Positions 35,765 through 44,285 of a stretch of DNA of 64,000 bases are shown one piece after another. The translations under genes were made by a program, and so were the position numbers. The notes beneath the pieces were generated by a model that saw only the letters and a list, made by a program, of their open reading frames with translations, was not told where the DNA came from and made no database searches. The stretch comes from JASLEW01 sp035544875 (GTDB lineage: Bacteria > Acidobacteriota > Thermoanaerobaculia > Multivoradales > UBA5704). Position 1 is the first letter of the stretch. Each line of letters starts with the position of its first letter. The stretch is from positions 372,001 to 436,000 of the forward strand of contig DASZZP010000083.1 in the NCBI GenBank assembly GCA_035544875.1. Direction: 5' to 3'.

Positions 35765-37123
35765 TCACTCCAGGTAGCCCAGCGAGCGCAGGCGGCTCTC
35801 GGCCTCGGCGGCCTGGCGCACGCTGTCGCCGGCCGCCGAGCCCTCGCTGCTGGCAATCCAGTTGGCCATCGCCCGGCGCAGGCGCTGGGCGTCGCCGCGA
35901 TGGTCGCGCAGCACGTCGCGCCGCTCGCCGGGATCGGCGGCCAGGTCGTAAAGGGCGAAGTGCCGGGTGGCGAGATCGAAGACCAGCTTGAACCGGCCAT
36001 CGGCGACGCCGCGCTCGGTTCCCTGGGCGCTCCACTGGTACGAGCTCGCGAGCGCCGTGCCCTCGATGGCGGGACGCAGGCTGCGGCCGGCGAAGGCGAA
36101 GCCGGCGGCCGGGACGCCGAGGTAGTCGAGCAGTGTGGGGAGGATGTCGACGTTCTGAGCCGGGGTGGCGAGCTCGCGCCCGCGCCCGCCGCCTGGGATG
36201 CGCAGCAGCAGCGGCACCCGGACCGAGCTGTCGAAGACGGTCCGGCAGTGCTTGATCTGGCCGTGCTCCATGAATTCCTCGCCGTGGTCGGCCGCGAAGA
36301 CCAGGATCGTCTCGTCGAGCAGCCCGGCGCGCCGGATCGCGCGCAGCAGCAGGTCGAGCTGGGTGTCGAAGAAGGCGATCTTATCGTCGTAGAGATCGAC
36401 CAGGTAGCGCAGGTCCTCGGCGGTCAGGCCGGGGTCGGGTCCCCCCCGGTAGAGCCAGTTGGCGATCGGGTTGGGATCGCCCTGCTGCACGAATCTCTTG
36501 GCCGGGTGGCCGAACGCGAAGCGGCGGCGGTGGTAGGGCGGCGGCAGGTAGGGACCGTGCGGGTCCATGAAATGGAGGTAGAGCAGCAGCGGCCGGCCGC
36601 CACGGCGGAGCTCGCCGCGCGCCCGCTCGACCACGCAGTCGGCGGGTTTCCACAGGCACTCTTCGTCGAAGCGTTCGAAGCCCCGGTCGTAGCCGCCGCC
36701 GGGATTGAAGCGGCTCGGGCTCCTGCGCACCACCGGGCTCGCCGAGATGGCGACGGTGCGGAACCCCCGGTGCCGCAGGATCTCGGCCAGCCCGGGGATG
36801 CCCGCCGGCAGCCCCATCGCGCCGCCGGGCTGGCCGAGGAAGACCGCCGGATAGCGCGAGGTGAGGATCGAGTTGACCGATGGAAAGGTGCAGGAGGACT
36901 GCGCGCGCGCGCTGCTGAACAGCACCGACTCGCCAGCCAGGGCGGTGAGCGCCGGGCTGGTGTTGCGCCCGTAACCGTAGAGCGGCAGATGATCGGCCCG
37001 CAGCGTGTCGACCAGGAGGAAGACCACGTTGCGCGGCGGCGGCGGCTTCTGCTGCGCGCAGGCTGCCGCGAGCAGCAGCCCGCCGGCGAGCCGGCTAATC
37101 CGCGAGGTGAATGAGAAACTCAC
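35765..37123 (-). CDS. Sulfatase-fold lipoprotein with Thr at the nucleophile position
   Basis: A 452-residue alkaline-phosphatase-superfamily protein. The signal peptide ends in lipobox LAAAC (Cys22). The metal-binding start is NVVFLLVDTLRADHLPLYGYG, and FAADHGEEFMEHG and HFMDPHGPY are typical sulfatase segments. Where sulfatases carry the formylglycine Cys/Ser (C-x-P-S-R), this protein has Thr79 in TFPSV followed by SILTSRYP. Thr is the nucleophile in LtaS-type phosphotransferases, so a phosphate or phosphoglycerol transfer role is possible and classical sulfatase activity is doubtful. The GTG start (37123) lies inside the 3' end of the upstream methyltransferase gene (29-base overlap), indicating one transcript. 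Confidence 0.85.
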   Translation of the reverse strand: MSFSFTSRISRLAGGLLLAAACAQQKPPPPRNVVFLLVDTLRADHLPLYGYGRNTSPALTALAGESVLFSSARAQSSCTFPSVNSILTSRYPAVFLGQPGGAMGLPAGIPGLAEILRHRGFRTVAISASPVVRRSPSRFNPGGGYDRGFERFDEECLWKPADCVVERARGELRRGGRPLLLYLHFMDPHGPYLPPPYHRRRFAFGHPAKRFVQQGDPNPIANWLYRGGPDPGLTAEDLRYLVDLYDDKIAFFDTQLDLLLRAIRRAGLLDETILVFAADHGEEFMEHGQIKHCRTVFDSSVRVPLLLRIPGGGRGRELATPAQNVDILPTLLDYLGVPAAGFAFAGRSLRPAIEGTALASSYQWSAQGTERGVADGRFKLVFDLATRHFALYDLAADPGERRDVLRDHRGDAQRLRRAMANWIASSEGSAAGDSVRQAAEAESRLRSLGYLE

Positions 37124-37721
37124 GTTCGATCAGCGCGCGCAGCCGGGTCAGCCGCTCGGACTGCGGCTCCCCCTTGCGCGCCTCGGCGATGATCACGTGC
37201 GGCAGGTCGGCCGAGTCGCCGTAGGTCTCGTGACGCTCGATCCCCTGGAACACCGGCAGCTCGCTCTCGCCGTGGCGGCACCAGCGCAGGTCGGTGAAGC
37301 CGCTGGCGCCCAGCGCCTCGCCCAGCAGCTCCTTGTTCCAGAGGAACTGGTGGCGCCAGCCGTGGAAGGCGCGGTTGAGGATGAGGGCGCTGGCCCGCAT
37401 GAGGTCGGGCGCACCGCCGAGCTGATAGTGGCTGGCCCACACCCAGTCGAGGTTGGGAGTGGAGAGGCGAATCCAGCCGCGGCGCGCCAGCACTCGCTGC
37501 GCCTCGAGCAGGAAGCCCAGGGCGTCGGCGATCTGGAGATGCTCGATGAAATGCTCGGCGAAGACCGCTTCGACACCGGAGAAGTCGAGCCCCTTGGTCA
37601 CGTCGGCCACCACGTCGACCTCGGGCAGCGGCTGCACGTCGATGTTGATCCAACCGTCGAGGCGGGCGTGGCCGCTGCCGATGTGCAGCCGCGGCGCGGT
37701 TTTCTGGAAGGGAAGGCGCAT
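37095..37721 (-). CDS. SAM-dependent methyltransferase-like protein
   Basis: A 208-residue class I methyltransferase-like protein. It begins RLHIGSGHARLDGWINIDVQPLPEVD, the characteristic start of the family found in polysaccharide and glycosyltransferase loci. It continues with AEHFIEHLQIADALGFLLEAQRVL and RLSTPNLDWV. The gene overlaps the downstream sulfatase-fold lipoprotein by 29 bases, so the two products probably work on the same surface polymer (inference). The substrate is unknown. Confidence 0.8.
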   Translation of the reverse strand: MRLPFQKTAPRLHIGSGHARLDGWINIDVQPLPEVDVVADVTKGLDFSGVEAVFAEHFIEHLQIADALGFLLEAQRVLARRGWIRLSTPNLDWVWASHYQLGGAPDLMRASALILNRAFHGWRHQFLWNKELLGEALGASGFTDLRWCRHGESELPVFQGIERHETYGDSADLPHVIIAEARKGEPQSERLTRLRALIEREFLIHLAD

Positions 37722-37893
37722 GCGGGACCCCGGGCTCCCTGAGCGTCCGGGCAGCGGGGGAGTCTAGCACGGAGGCGATGGCGGCTGATTATGCCCGGCG
37801 GCGGGCAAAACCCTTGAGGCAACGTGATTTTGCGGCTAACCTTTGAGCTGCGAGCAGAGCTATTGGCGCCGGGCGCCCGCGCCGGGAGGGGAG

Positions 37894-39195
37894 ATGTTTG
37901 CCATTGAAGCGATCGTGGCCCGCGAGATCCTCGACTCGCGCGGCAATCCGACCCTCGAGGTCGAGTGCATGCTGGCGGGAGGGGCGGCCGGGCGCGCCGC
38001 TGTGCCGTCGGGCGCCTCGACCGGCAGCCGGGAAGCCCTGGAGCTGCGCGATGGCGGCAAGCGCTACGGCGGCAAGGGGGTCAAGAAGGCGGTCGCCGCC
38101 GTGCAGGACGAGATCGCTCCACGGCTCCTGGGAATGGATGCCCGCGATCAAGCGCTTATCGACCACTCCCTGATCGGGCTCGACGGCACGGCGGGCAAGA
38201 GCCGCCTTGGCGCGAACGCGCTGCTCGGGGCCTCGGTGGCGGTGGCCAAGGCGGCTGCCGGCGCCGCCGGCCTGCCGCTCTATGCCTATCTGGGCGGGCC
38301 GGCGACCACGCTCCTGCCCGTGCCGCTGCTCAACGTGCTCAACGGCGGCGCGCATGCCGACAACTCGGTCGACATCCAGGAATTCATGCTGGTGCCGATC
38401 GGCTTCGAGCGCTTCTCGGAAGCGCTGCGCGCCGGGGTCGAGGTCTACCACACGCTCAAGGGGGTGCTCAAGGCGCGGGGGCTGGTCACCGCGGTCGGCG
38501 ACGAGGGAGGGTTCGCCCCGAATCTCAGGAGCAACCGCGAGGCCCTGGACCTGCTGATGCAGGCGATCGAACAGGCGGGTTACGTCCCTGGCAAACAGGT
38601 CGCCCTGGCGCTGGACGTAGCGGCGAGCGAGCTGGCCGACAAGAGGAAAGGCGCCGCGCCTCGCTACGCCCTGCCCGGCGAAGGGCGCGCCGACCTGACC
38701 AGCGCCGACCTGATCGCCACCTACCGCGAGTGGCTGGACGCCTACCCTCTGGTGTCGATCGAAGACGGCCTCGCCGAGCACGATTGGGAGGGCTGGAAGG
38801 AGCTCACCGCCGAGCTCGGCCAGCGAGTCCAGCTGGTCGGCGACGACCTGTTCGTGACCAATCCCGAGATCTTGGGCGAGGGGATTGCCGCCGGGCTGGC
38901 CAATGCCCTGCTGGTCAAGCTCAATCAGATCGGCACGCTGACCGAGACGCTGCAGGCGGTGGAGATCGCCAAGTCGCATGGCTATGCCAACGTCATCAGC
39001 CACCGCTCGGGCGAGACCGCCGACTCGACGATCGCCGACCTCGCGGTGGCGACCCGGTGCGGCCAGATCAAGACCGGCGCCCCATGCCGCAGCGACCGGG
39101 TGACCAAGTACAACCGCCTGCTGCGCATCGAGGAGGAGCTGGAAGGCGTCGCGTCCTATCCCGGGACCGCCGCTTTCCCGCGCTTCACGGCTTGA
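37894..39195 (+). CDS. eno: Enolase
   Basis: Converts 2-phosphoglycerate to phosphoenolpyruvate in glycolysis. The 433-residue protein has all signatures: REILDSRGNPTLEVE, PSGASTGSREALELRD, the metal ligands in ALDVAASE and SIEDGLAEHDW, GDDLFVTN, catalytic Lys in NALLVKLNQIGTL, and SHRSGETADSTIADLAV. The ATG at 37894 follows a GGGAGGGGAG ribosome binding site; upstream in-frame codons would add a non-homologous extension. It is followed with a 4-base overlap by ftsB, the same eno-ftsB order as in E. coli. Confidence 0.97.
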   Translation: MFAIEAIVAREILDSRGNPTLEVECMLAGGAAGRAAVPSGASTGSREALELRDGGKRYGGKGVKKAVAAVQDEIAPRLLGMDARDQALIDHSLIGLDGTAGKSRLGANALLGASVAVAKAAAGAAGLPLYAYLGGPATTLLPVPLLNVLNGGAHADNSVDIQEFMLVPIGFERFSEALRAGVEVYHTLKGVLKARGLVTAVGDEGGFAPNLRSNREALDLLMQAIEQAGYVPGKQVALALDVAASELADKRKGAAPRYALPGEGRADLTSADLIATYREWLDAYPLVSIEDGLAEHDWEGWKELTAELGQRVQLVGDDLFVTNPEILGEGIAAGLANALLVKLNQIGTLTETLQAVEIAKSHGYANVISHRSGETADSTIADLAVATRCGQIKTGAPCRSDRVTKYNRLLRIEEELEGVASYPGTAAFPRFTA

Positions 39196-39572
39196 GCCGG
39201 CGGCGATCAGGGCGCCCCGACTCGCTGCGCCCGCTGCTCGGCGCCGTGGTGCTGCTGTTCATGGTGCTGCTCGGGATCGCCGGTCTCAAGAGCTACCGCG
39301 ACCTGACCGCGGCCGGGGCGCGCGAGAAGCTGATCGAGAACCGCATCGACGAGACCCGCACCGGCATCGAGCGCTTACGCGGCCGCATCGAGCGTCTGCG
39401 CAGCGACCCGGCTTCCTTGGAGCGGCTGGCGCGCGAAGACCTCGGCCTGGTGCAGGCGCGCGACGTGGTCATCGAGCTGCCCCAGGAGCTGGCGGCGCCA
39501 GCCCCGTCCCACCCGGCGCCGCCGCCGCCACCGCTCCGGCAGGCATCGCCGTCGCGAGAGCGGCCGCGCTGA
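39192..39572 (+). CDS. ftsB: Septum-formation initiator FtsB/DivIC family protein
   Basis: A 126-residue bitopic protein. A short basic N-terminus is followed by a transmembrane helix (LLGAVVLLFMVLLGIAGLKSY, ~14-34), a coiled-coil heptad region (~40-75: REKLIENRIDETRTGIERLRG) and the short conserved segment DPASLERLAREDLGLVQ. A Pro-rich tail follows. FtsB joins FtsL and FtsQ in the divisome. The TTG start at 39192 overlaps the enolase stop (TTGA), matching the classic eno-ftsB linkage. Confidence 0.85.
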   Translation: MSRRRSGRPDSLRPLLGAVVLLFMVLLGIAGLKSYRDLTAAGAREKLIENRIDETRTGIERLRGRIERLRSDPASLERLAREDLGLVQARDVVIELPQELAAPAPSHPAPPPPPLRQASPSRERPR

Positions 39573-39580
39573 CCCGTACC

Positions 39581-41194
39581 TTGCGCCATCCGGCCAGCGC
39601 GGGACGCGGCGCCTTCCTCGCGGCCCTACTTCTCTTTACCGCCCTGGCTCTGTTCGGCCAGCGCTATCACTGGGTGGAAGAGGCCGGGACCGCCGAGCGG
39701 GACGGCTATGTCGAGCAAGCCGAGCAGCTGCTCCACGGCTCGCTGCCGCGCGATCCGTTTCGGCCCCTGCTCTATCCGATCCTCGCCGCCGGGCTCGCCA
39801 AGGTGACTGGCGATCCCTTTGCCGCGGCGCGGCTGCTGTCGAATCTGGCTGCCGCCGCCCTGGCCTGGCTGGCCTACGCGCACGGGCGGCGGCTGGCCGG
39901 ACCGGCCGCGGGCGACTGGGCGATGGCGCTTGCCGCCGCCAATCCCAATCTGTGGATCATCGGCCAGCACACGACCACCGACATGTTGTTCGCGGCGTTC
40001 GCCGCCGGCGCTCTGCTCGCCGGTCTCGCCTATCTGGAAGCGGCCGATTGGCAAGCGGCGCTGGCCGCCGGTCTCGCGCTCGGCCTTGCCGCTTTCACGC
40101 GCGCCAACTCCCTTTTCCTGGTGCCCGCGCTGCTGCTCGCCTGGTGGCTGGCCCCCGGCGCCCGGCGCCGCCGCCTGGGGCATCTGGCGGCGGCGGTGAT
40201 CGCGTGGGCGGCCGTGCTGCTCCCGCACTGGATGCTGCGGGCGCGGCTCTTCGGCGACCCCTTCTACGACGAGAACTGGAAGAACCTGGCGTTCAAGCTG
40301 CACGGCTTCCCCGACTGGTCCTATCTCGCGCGAGTGCCCTACCGGGGAGCGCTCGAGATCCTGGCCGAGAGTCCCGGCGCGGTCCTGCGCGGCGGCATCG
40401 CGGAGCTCTGGCGGTTCGCGATCGGGGGCGGCGCCGCGCAGCTGCTCGGCACCTGGGCGCACGTCGCGCTGTTTGCGGCCGGGGCGTTGTGGGCTTTGCA
40501 CTACCGCCGCCACCCGGCCGCCTGGCTGCTGCTGGCGGGAGGCATCTTTCTCGCCGCAACCGCCTTCGCCTTCTTCGCCTGGGGCCGGTTCCTGCTGCTC
40601 CTGCTGCCGCCCGCCTATGCCCTCGCCTTCGCGCCCATGGCCGCCGTGCCCCCTGGCTCCGCGCCCGCCGCGCCCGCCGGCAGCCCGCCGAAGGAGACGG
40701 CGCCCGAGGAGACCGCGCCCGCCAGACCGCCCGCGCTCGGCCAGCGACGCCTGCGAATGCTGATGACCGCGGTGGCGCTGGCGGCAGTCGCGGGGCTCGC
40801 GGTCAAGACCTTCGCCTTCCGCCTGCCAGCTTTCATCGCCCGCCACCCCTACGTCGAAGTCGCGACGCTGCGCCAGCTCGACCGCGCCCTGCCGCCCGGC
40901 GCCGCGCTCGGCGGCACCTCCCCCTTTCTCGGCCGCTACCTGCACGACCGCCGCTATCTAGCGCTGCCCGATGCCTTCGGACCCGAGATCGCCCAGCCCG
41001 AGCTCTACTTCGAGCACCTGCACCGCCTGCTGCAGTCCTCGCGAGTCGCCTACCTGGTGATCGGCGCCGTCGATCTGCGAGACCGCCCGCCGTCCCTCGC
41101 CGCCGCACCTCCCGCTCCTTCGCCCGCCCCCTGGCTAATCCGAGCCGCCGCCGGCCGCGGCGCCACCGTCTGGCGAGTCGCCTTGCAGCCATGA
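39581..41194 (+). CDS. GT39/PMT-type integral membrane glycosyltransferase-like protein
   Basis: A 537-residue membrane protein with about 10-12 helices and an early acidic loop (WVEEAGTAERDGYVEQAEQLL) followed by RPLLYPILAAGLAKVTGD, the layout of ArnT/PMT-like GT-C enzymes. These transfer sugars from polyprenyl-phosphate donors to lipids or proteins outside the inner membrane. A Pro/Ala/Glu-rich loop (~355-385) interrupts the membrane domain. The TTG start lies 8 bases after ftsB. The sugar and acceptor are unknown. Confidence 0.75.
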   Translation: MRHPASAGRGAFLAALLLFTALALFGQRYHWVEEAGTAERDGYVEQAEQLLHGSLPRDPFRPLLYPILAAGLAKVTGDPFAAARLLSNLAAAALAWLAYAHGRRLAGPAAGDWAMALAAANPNLWIIGQHTTTDMLFAAFAAGALLAGLAYLEAADWQAALAAGLALGLAAFTRANSLFLVPALLLAWWLAPGARRRRLGHLAAAVIAWAAVLLPHWMLRARLFGDPFYDENWKNLAFKLHGFPDWSYLARVPYRGALEILAESPGAVLRGGIAELWRFAIGGGAAQLLGTWAHVALFAAGALWALHYRRHPAAWLLLAGGIFLAATAFAFFAWGRFLLLLLPPAYALAFAPMAAVPPGSAPAAPAGSPPKETAPEETAPARPPALGQRRLRMLMTAVALAAVAGLAVKTFAFRLPAFIARHPYVEVATLRQLDRALPPGAALGGTSPFLGRYLHDRRYLALPDAFGPEIAQPELYFEHLHRLLQSSRVAYLVIGAVDLRDRPPSLAAAPPAPSPAPWLIRAAAGRGATVWRVALQP

Positions 41195-41299
41195 CCGCGA
41201 CGCCGTTGGTCACATCGCTCGATCCGCTCCTCACAACTCAGAAGAGTGGGAGGAGTCCCAGCCGTTCTCGGGGAGGGCGCAGAGCCCTTGCTGCCGAGA

Positions 41300-41403
41300 G
41301 CGCCCTCTGCAGGGCTCACTCACTGCCCGTTCAGCCCCATGCAGACCTCAGCCCGCGACTTCTCATCAGGCTGGGGCAGTGAGTGAGACCCTGAAGAGGG
41401 CGC
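41300..41403. repeat. Long inverted repeat (~29-bp arms, 45-base loop)
   Basis: Left arm 41300-41328 (GCGCCCTCT.CAGGG.CTCACTCACTGCCC) and right arm 41374-41403 are complementary except for one mismatch and one extra base. The right arm with 41371-41407 resembles 51473-51510 (about 32 of 37 bases), so part of this structure is repeated at 51 kb. Confidence 0.75.
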
Positions 41404-41415
41404 GGCCCGAACAGA

Positions 41416-41474
41416 AATAAGGGGAAAAGGGAAAGCGCCCTCCCCCTCCCCGAGACCGGAGGGACGGAGGGCGC
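41416..41474 (-). terminator. Terminator of the cold-shock gene
   Basis: Read leftward, GCGCCCTCC (41474-41466) and GGAGGGCGC (41443-41435) form a GC-rich stem followed by TTTCCCTTTTCCCCTT. Confidence 0.65.
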
Positions 41475-41500
41475 CCACTCATAAAGCGCGGAAGCGGCTG

Positions 41501-41704
41501 CTAGACCTTGACGACGTTCTTCGCCTGCAGGCCTTTGGGACCCTCGACCACTTCGAAGGAGACGCGGTCCCCTTCGTTCAGGGTACGGAACCCTTCGGCA
41601 ATGATCGAGGCGTGGTGAACGAACACGTCCGCGCCTCTCTCACGCACGATGAAGCCGTAACCCTTGGCGTCGTTGAACCACTTCACGGTGCCTTGCTCGG
41701 TCAT
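41501..41704 (-). CDS. Cold-shock protein (CspA family)
   Basis: A 67-residue OB-fold nucleic-acid-binding protein with RNP1-type KGYGFIV, RNP2-type VFVHHASI and the closing GPKGLQAKNV. It binds single-stranded RNA and melts secondary structure. The ATG at 41704 has AAGGAG upstream. A GCCGCG/CGCGGC hairpin (41738-41754) and a long leader precede it, as is common for csp mRNAs. Confidence 0.95.
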   Translation of the reverse strand: MTEQGTVKWFNDAKGYGFIVRERGADVFVHHASIIAEGFRTLNEGDRVSFEVVEGPKGLQAKNVVKV

Positions 41705-42312
41705 ACTCTTGCTCCTTGCAACAGGTTGTTTTTGTTCGCCGCGATCAGCGCGGCAACATGCCCTCCCCTCCTTTGAAAGCGAGGGCAAATCGCGCAATTC
41801 GGTGATTCCGGAGTCAGCACTCGCAGCACAATCCGGCCTCCGGTTGAATCAGTCTTAAGTCCCACCGGCGGTTCCGAGCCCGAGGGATGAAACTGCGCTG
41901 CAATGTGGCGGCCGAGGCCTACTCGAAGCATCGATCGGATCGCCCCCCGCAACCCCTCGATCCCCTTCCCACCCCTCCGGGGGGGAAGGGGACGCCCCCA
42001 CCCTCTTGCTCCGGAGAGTTTCGTCTTCGATCCCACTGCGCCCGCGCTTTCCCGGTATTCCTGAAGCAATAGCTTAGTTGAAGGACCTGATTACGGACAC
42101 TCTGTTGGCGGGACTTCCGTTTCCTGGCGCGGCTTTCTAGTCGGTCAAATCGGCAAGCTGCTGGGAGGCAATGAAGCGGGGAATGATTCGTGGCAGCCGC
42201 TGCTAACCCAAGTTCCAGCCATAACGCGCAGAAGGTGCCACATACTATGGCACGTCGAGGGGAGGAATGCAAGACCCCCCGACGGCCAGCGATCGCCCCG
42301 CAGGAGGTGCCT
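41705..42312. other. Non-coding spacer: csp leader and repeat copy C
   Basis: It holds the csp 5' leader with hairpin 41738-41754, the dispersed repeat copy C, and a short GTGCCA/TGGCAC hairpin at 42235-42253 before yceH. No gene seen. Confidence 0.6.
41858..42026 (+). repeat. Dispersed ~170-bp intergenic repeat, copy C
   Basis: Full-length copy in the same orientation as copy A: AGTCCCACCGGCGGTTC, GAGGCCTACTCGAAGCATCG, then ATCGCCCCCCGCAACCCCT, the C/G hairpin near 41962-41992, and the ending CCGGAGAGTTTCGTC. Confidence 0.87.
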
Positions 42313-43077
42313 GTGTCGATGCGTCTCCCTCGCCCGCTCGATCCGGTGGAAATCCGGGTCCTCGGCTCGCTGCTCGAAAAGGAGCAGACGACGCCGGAGT
42401 CCTATCCGCTGACGCTCAATGCGCTGCTCTCGGCCTGCAACCAGAGGACCAACCGCGAGCCGGTGCTGCAGCTCGGCGAGGCAGAGGTGAGCGCCGCCCT
42501 CGAGCGCCTGCGCCAAGACGTTCTAGTCTGGCGCACCGAGAGCGCGCGCAGCCTGCGCTGGAAGCAAAGCGTCGAGCGCCGCTGGGAGCTCGATCCCGCC
42601 GCCAAGGCAATTCTCGCCCTGCTCCTGCTGCGCGGGCCGCAGACTACCGGGGAGTTGCGCGCCCGCAGCGAGCGCCTGCATCCTTTCGCCAGCCTGCAGG
42701 AGGTCGAACAGACGCTGCGCCGTCTGGCCGCGACCGAGGAGCCGCTGGTGCGTGAGATGCCCCGCCGGCCGGGCCAGAAAGAGAGCCGCTGGACCCACCT
42801 GGTCGGCCCGCCGCGCGCTGGCGGCGAGCCGGTCCTGCCGGGACACGATGACGCCGCTGAGGGCGCGACGGACCCTCGCGCCGCTGCCCTCGCCGCGGTC
42901 GGTGCCCCCATCGGCCCCGGTGCGGTCGCTTCCGCTCCGGCGGCCGCGATGGCGACCCCCGGCGCCTCCGGCGCCTCTGGTTTTTCCGGCGCGCTCGCCA
43001 CCCTCGCCACCCGCGTGGGGCGCCTCGAAACCCTGGTCGAGCGGCTCGCCGCCGAGATCGCGGAGCTGAAGGGCTAG
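42313..43077 (+). CDS. yceH: YceH/DUF480 family protein
   Basis: A 254-residue protein whose first ~165 residues match YceH: LDPVEIRVLGSLLEKEQTTPESYPLTLNAL, ACNQRTNREPVLQL, LLLLRGPQTTGELRARSERL and REMPRRPGQKESRWTHL. Two winged-helix units are expected; the function is unknown. The rest is an Ala/Gly/Pro-rich linker and a short C-terminal coiled coil (ATRVGRLETLVERLAAEIAELK) not in E. coli YceH, perhaps for oligomerisation. GTG 42313 is five bases after AGGAGG; ATG 42319 is the alternative. Confidence 0.87.
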   Translation: MSMRLPRPLDPVEIRVLGSLLEKEQTTPESYPLTLNALLSACNQRTNREPVLQLGEAEVSAALERLRQDVLVWRTESARSLRWKQSVERRWELDPAAKAILALLLLRGPQTTGELRARSERLHPFASLQEVEQTLRRLAATEEPLVREMPRRPGQKESRWTHLVGPPRAGGEPVLPGHDDAAEGATDPRAAALAAVGAPIGPGAVASAPAAAMATPGASGASGFSGALATLATRVGRLETLVERLAAEIAELKG

Positions 43078-43084
43078 ACCAGGG

Positions 43085-44134
43085 CTAGACCACCTCGAGC
43101 CGCGGCGGCCCGTCGACGACCTCTCCCACCTCGCCGGCGCGATGGCCGCTCGCCGTCAGCGCCTCGAGCAATGCGGCGGCCGCTGCCGCGGGGACCGCGA
43201 GCAGCAGCCCGCCCGAGGTTTGCGGATCGAAAAGCAGCTCGCGCTGGCGCTTGTCGAGCGCCGCATGAACGGCAAGGGCGGCCAGAACGTTGCCCTCGTT
43301 GGCGCCCGTGCAGCCGGTCGAGATGCCGGCCTCTACCAGCCGGTAGAATTGATCGTGAACGGGTAGCCGCTCGAAAACGACGCGCAAGCCGGCGCCCGAG
43401 GCACGAGCCATCCCCAGCGCATGCCCGGCCAGGCCAAAGCCGGTGATGTCAGTCGCCGCGTGCGCGCCGTGCTCGAGCGCCAGCTTGGCGGCAACGGCAT
43501 TGAGCTTTTCCATCTGCTGCAGCACCGGCTCGAGGCCGGCCTCGTCGAGCTTGTCGGCCTTGAAGGCGTTGATCAGCACGCCGGTGCCGAGCGGTTTGGT
43601 GAGCAAGAGCCGATCGCCCGCACGGGCGCCGGCGTTGGTCAGCAGGCGCTGAGGATCGGCCTCGCCGACGACTGCCAGCCCGAACTTGAGCTCGGGATCG
43701 CGCACCGAATGGCCGCCGAGCAGCGCGGCGCCGGCCTCCGCCAGGGCCTCGGCCGCTCCTTGCAGGATGCTGCCGAGGACCCCCTCCGGCACGTCGGCAT
43801 CGGGAAAACAGCAGAGATTGAGCGCGAACAGCGGCCAACCGCCCATCGCATATACGTCGGACAGCGCGTTGGCGGCGGCCACCCGCCCGAAACGGCGCGG
43901 GTCGTCGCACACCGGGGTGATGAAATCGGCGGTGGCCACCAGGGCGCGGTCGCCGAGCAGATAGACTCCGGCGTCGTCGGCCGTTTCCGGTCCGACCAGC
44001 ACGCTCTCGTTGCCGCCGCTCAGGCGGGCGAGAGGACGAATCAGATCCGCCAGGTCCCCCGGACCTATCTTGGCCGCTCAGCCGCCGGTGGTGGCGCAGG
44101 CGGTCAGGCGGAACTTGCGCCGCATCCAGGCCAT
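43085..44134 (-). CDS. selD: Selenophosphate synthetase with UGA-encoded selenocysteine
   Basis: Makes selenophosphate from selenide and ATP, the Se donor for selenocysteine. The frame from 44002 lacks the N-terminus. Reading through the TGA at 44080-44078 joins it in frame to MAWMRRKFRLTACATTGG, giving RLTACATTGG-U-AAKIGPGDLADLI. That is the SelD active-site loop, with Sec19 at the catalytic Cys position (Cys17 in E. coli) and Lys22 three residues later (Lys20). The full length of 349 residues equals normal SelD. The rest is intact (VAAANALSDVYAMGG, GGHSVRDPELKFG, TDITGFGLAGHALGMARA, DPQTSGGLLLAV). A hairpin AGGTCC-GGG-GGACCT lies 14-28 bases after the UGA, where bacterial SECIS loops occur. 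The start could be ATG 44134 or 44125. selA, selB and selC must be elsewhere. Confidence 0.9.
44052..44066 (-). promoter_or_regulatory. Putative bacterial SECIS apical stem-loop in selD
   Basis: On the mRNA AGGUCC-GGG-GGACCU forms a 6-bp stem, with a possible lower GCC/GGC helix and an asymmetric internal loop, beginning 14 bases after the UGA's first base. Position and size fit bacterial SECIS elements recognised by SelB. Confidence 0.55.
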
Positions 44135-44285
44135 GGGGCGGATTCTATCCCGCGGCCCCCGGTACCGCGACGGGGACTGCGGATTAAGATACGGCGTGCC
44201 GCGCCGCTCGGCGGCGGGCGCGTTCCCGAAGTGCGGGCAGAGACCCGCGCGCCTAATCTGGCCTAATCTGAAGGAGTGAACCACC

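Larger units (their letters stand above)
41195..41500. other. Structured spacer between convergent genes
   Basis: About 300 bases hold several copies of GAGGGCGC and its complement: sense at 41273 and 41396, complement at 41300, and the csp terminator stem at 41435/41466. They can pair in alternative ways. A ~29-bp inverted repeat (41300-41403) is the main structure. No gene seen. Confidence 0.65.

Noticed and set aside
44078..44080. Treating the TGA in selD as a frameshift or pseudogene mark
   Set aside because: The frame is unchanged on both sides, the residue is exactly the catalytic position, length is normal and a SECIS-like hairpin follows; decay would not place a lone UGA there.
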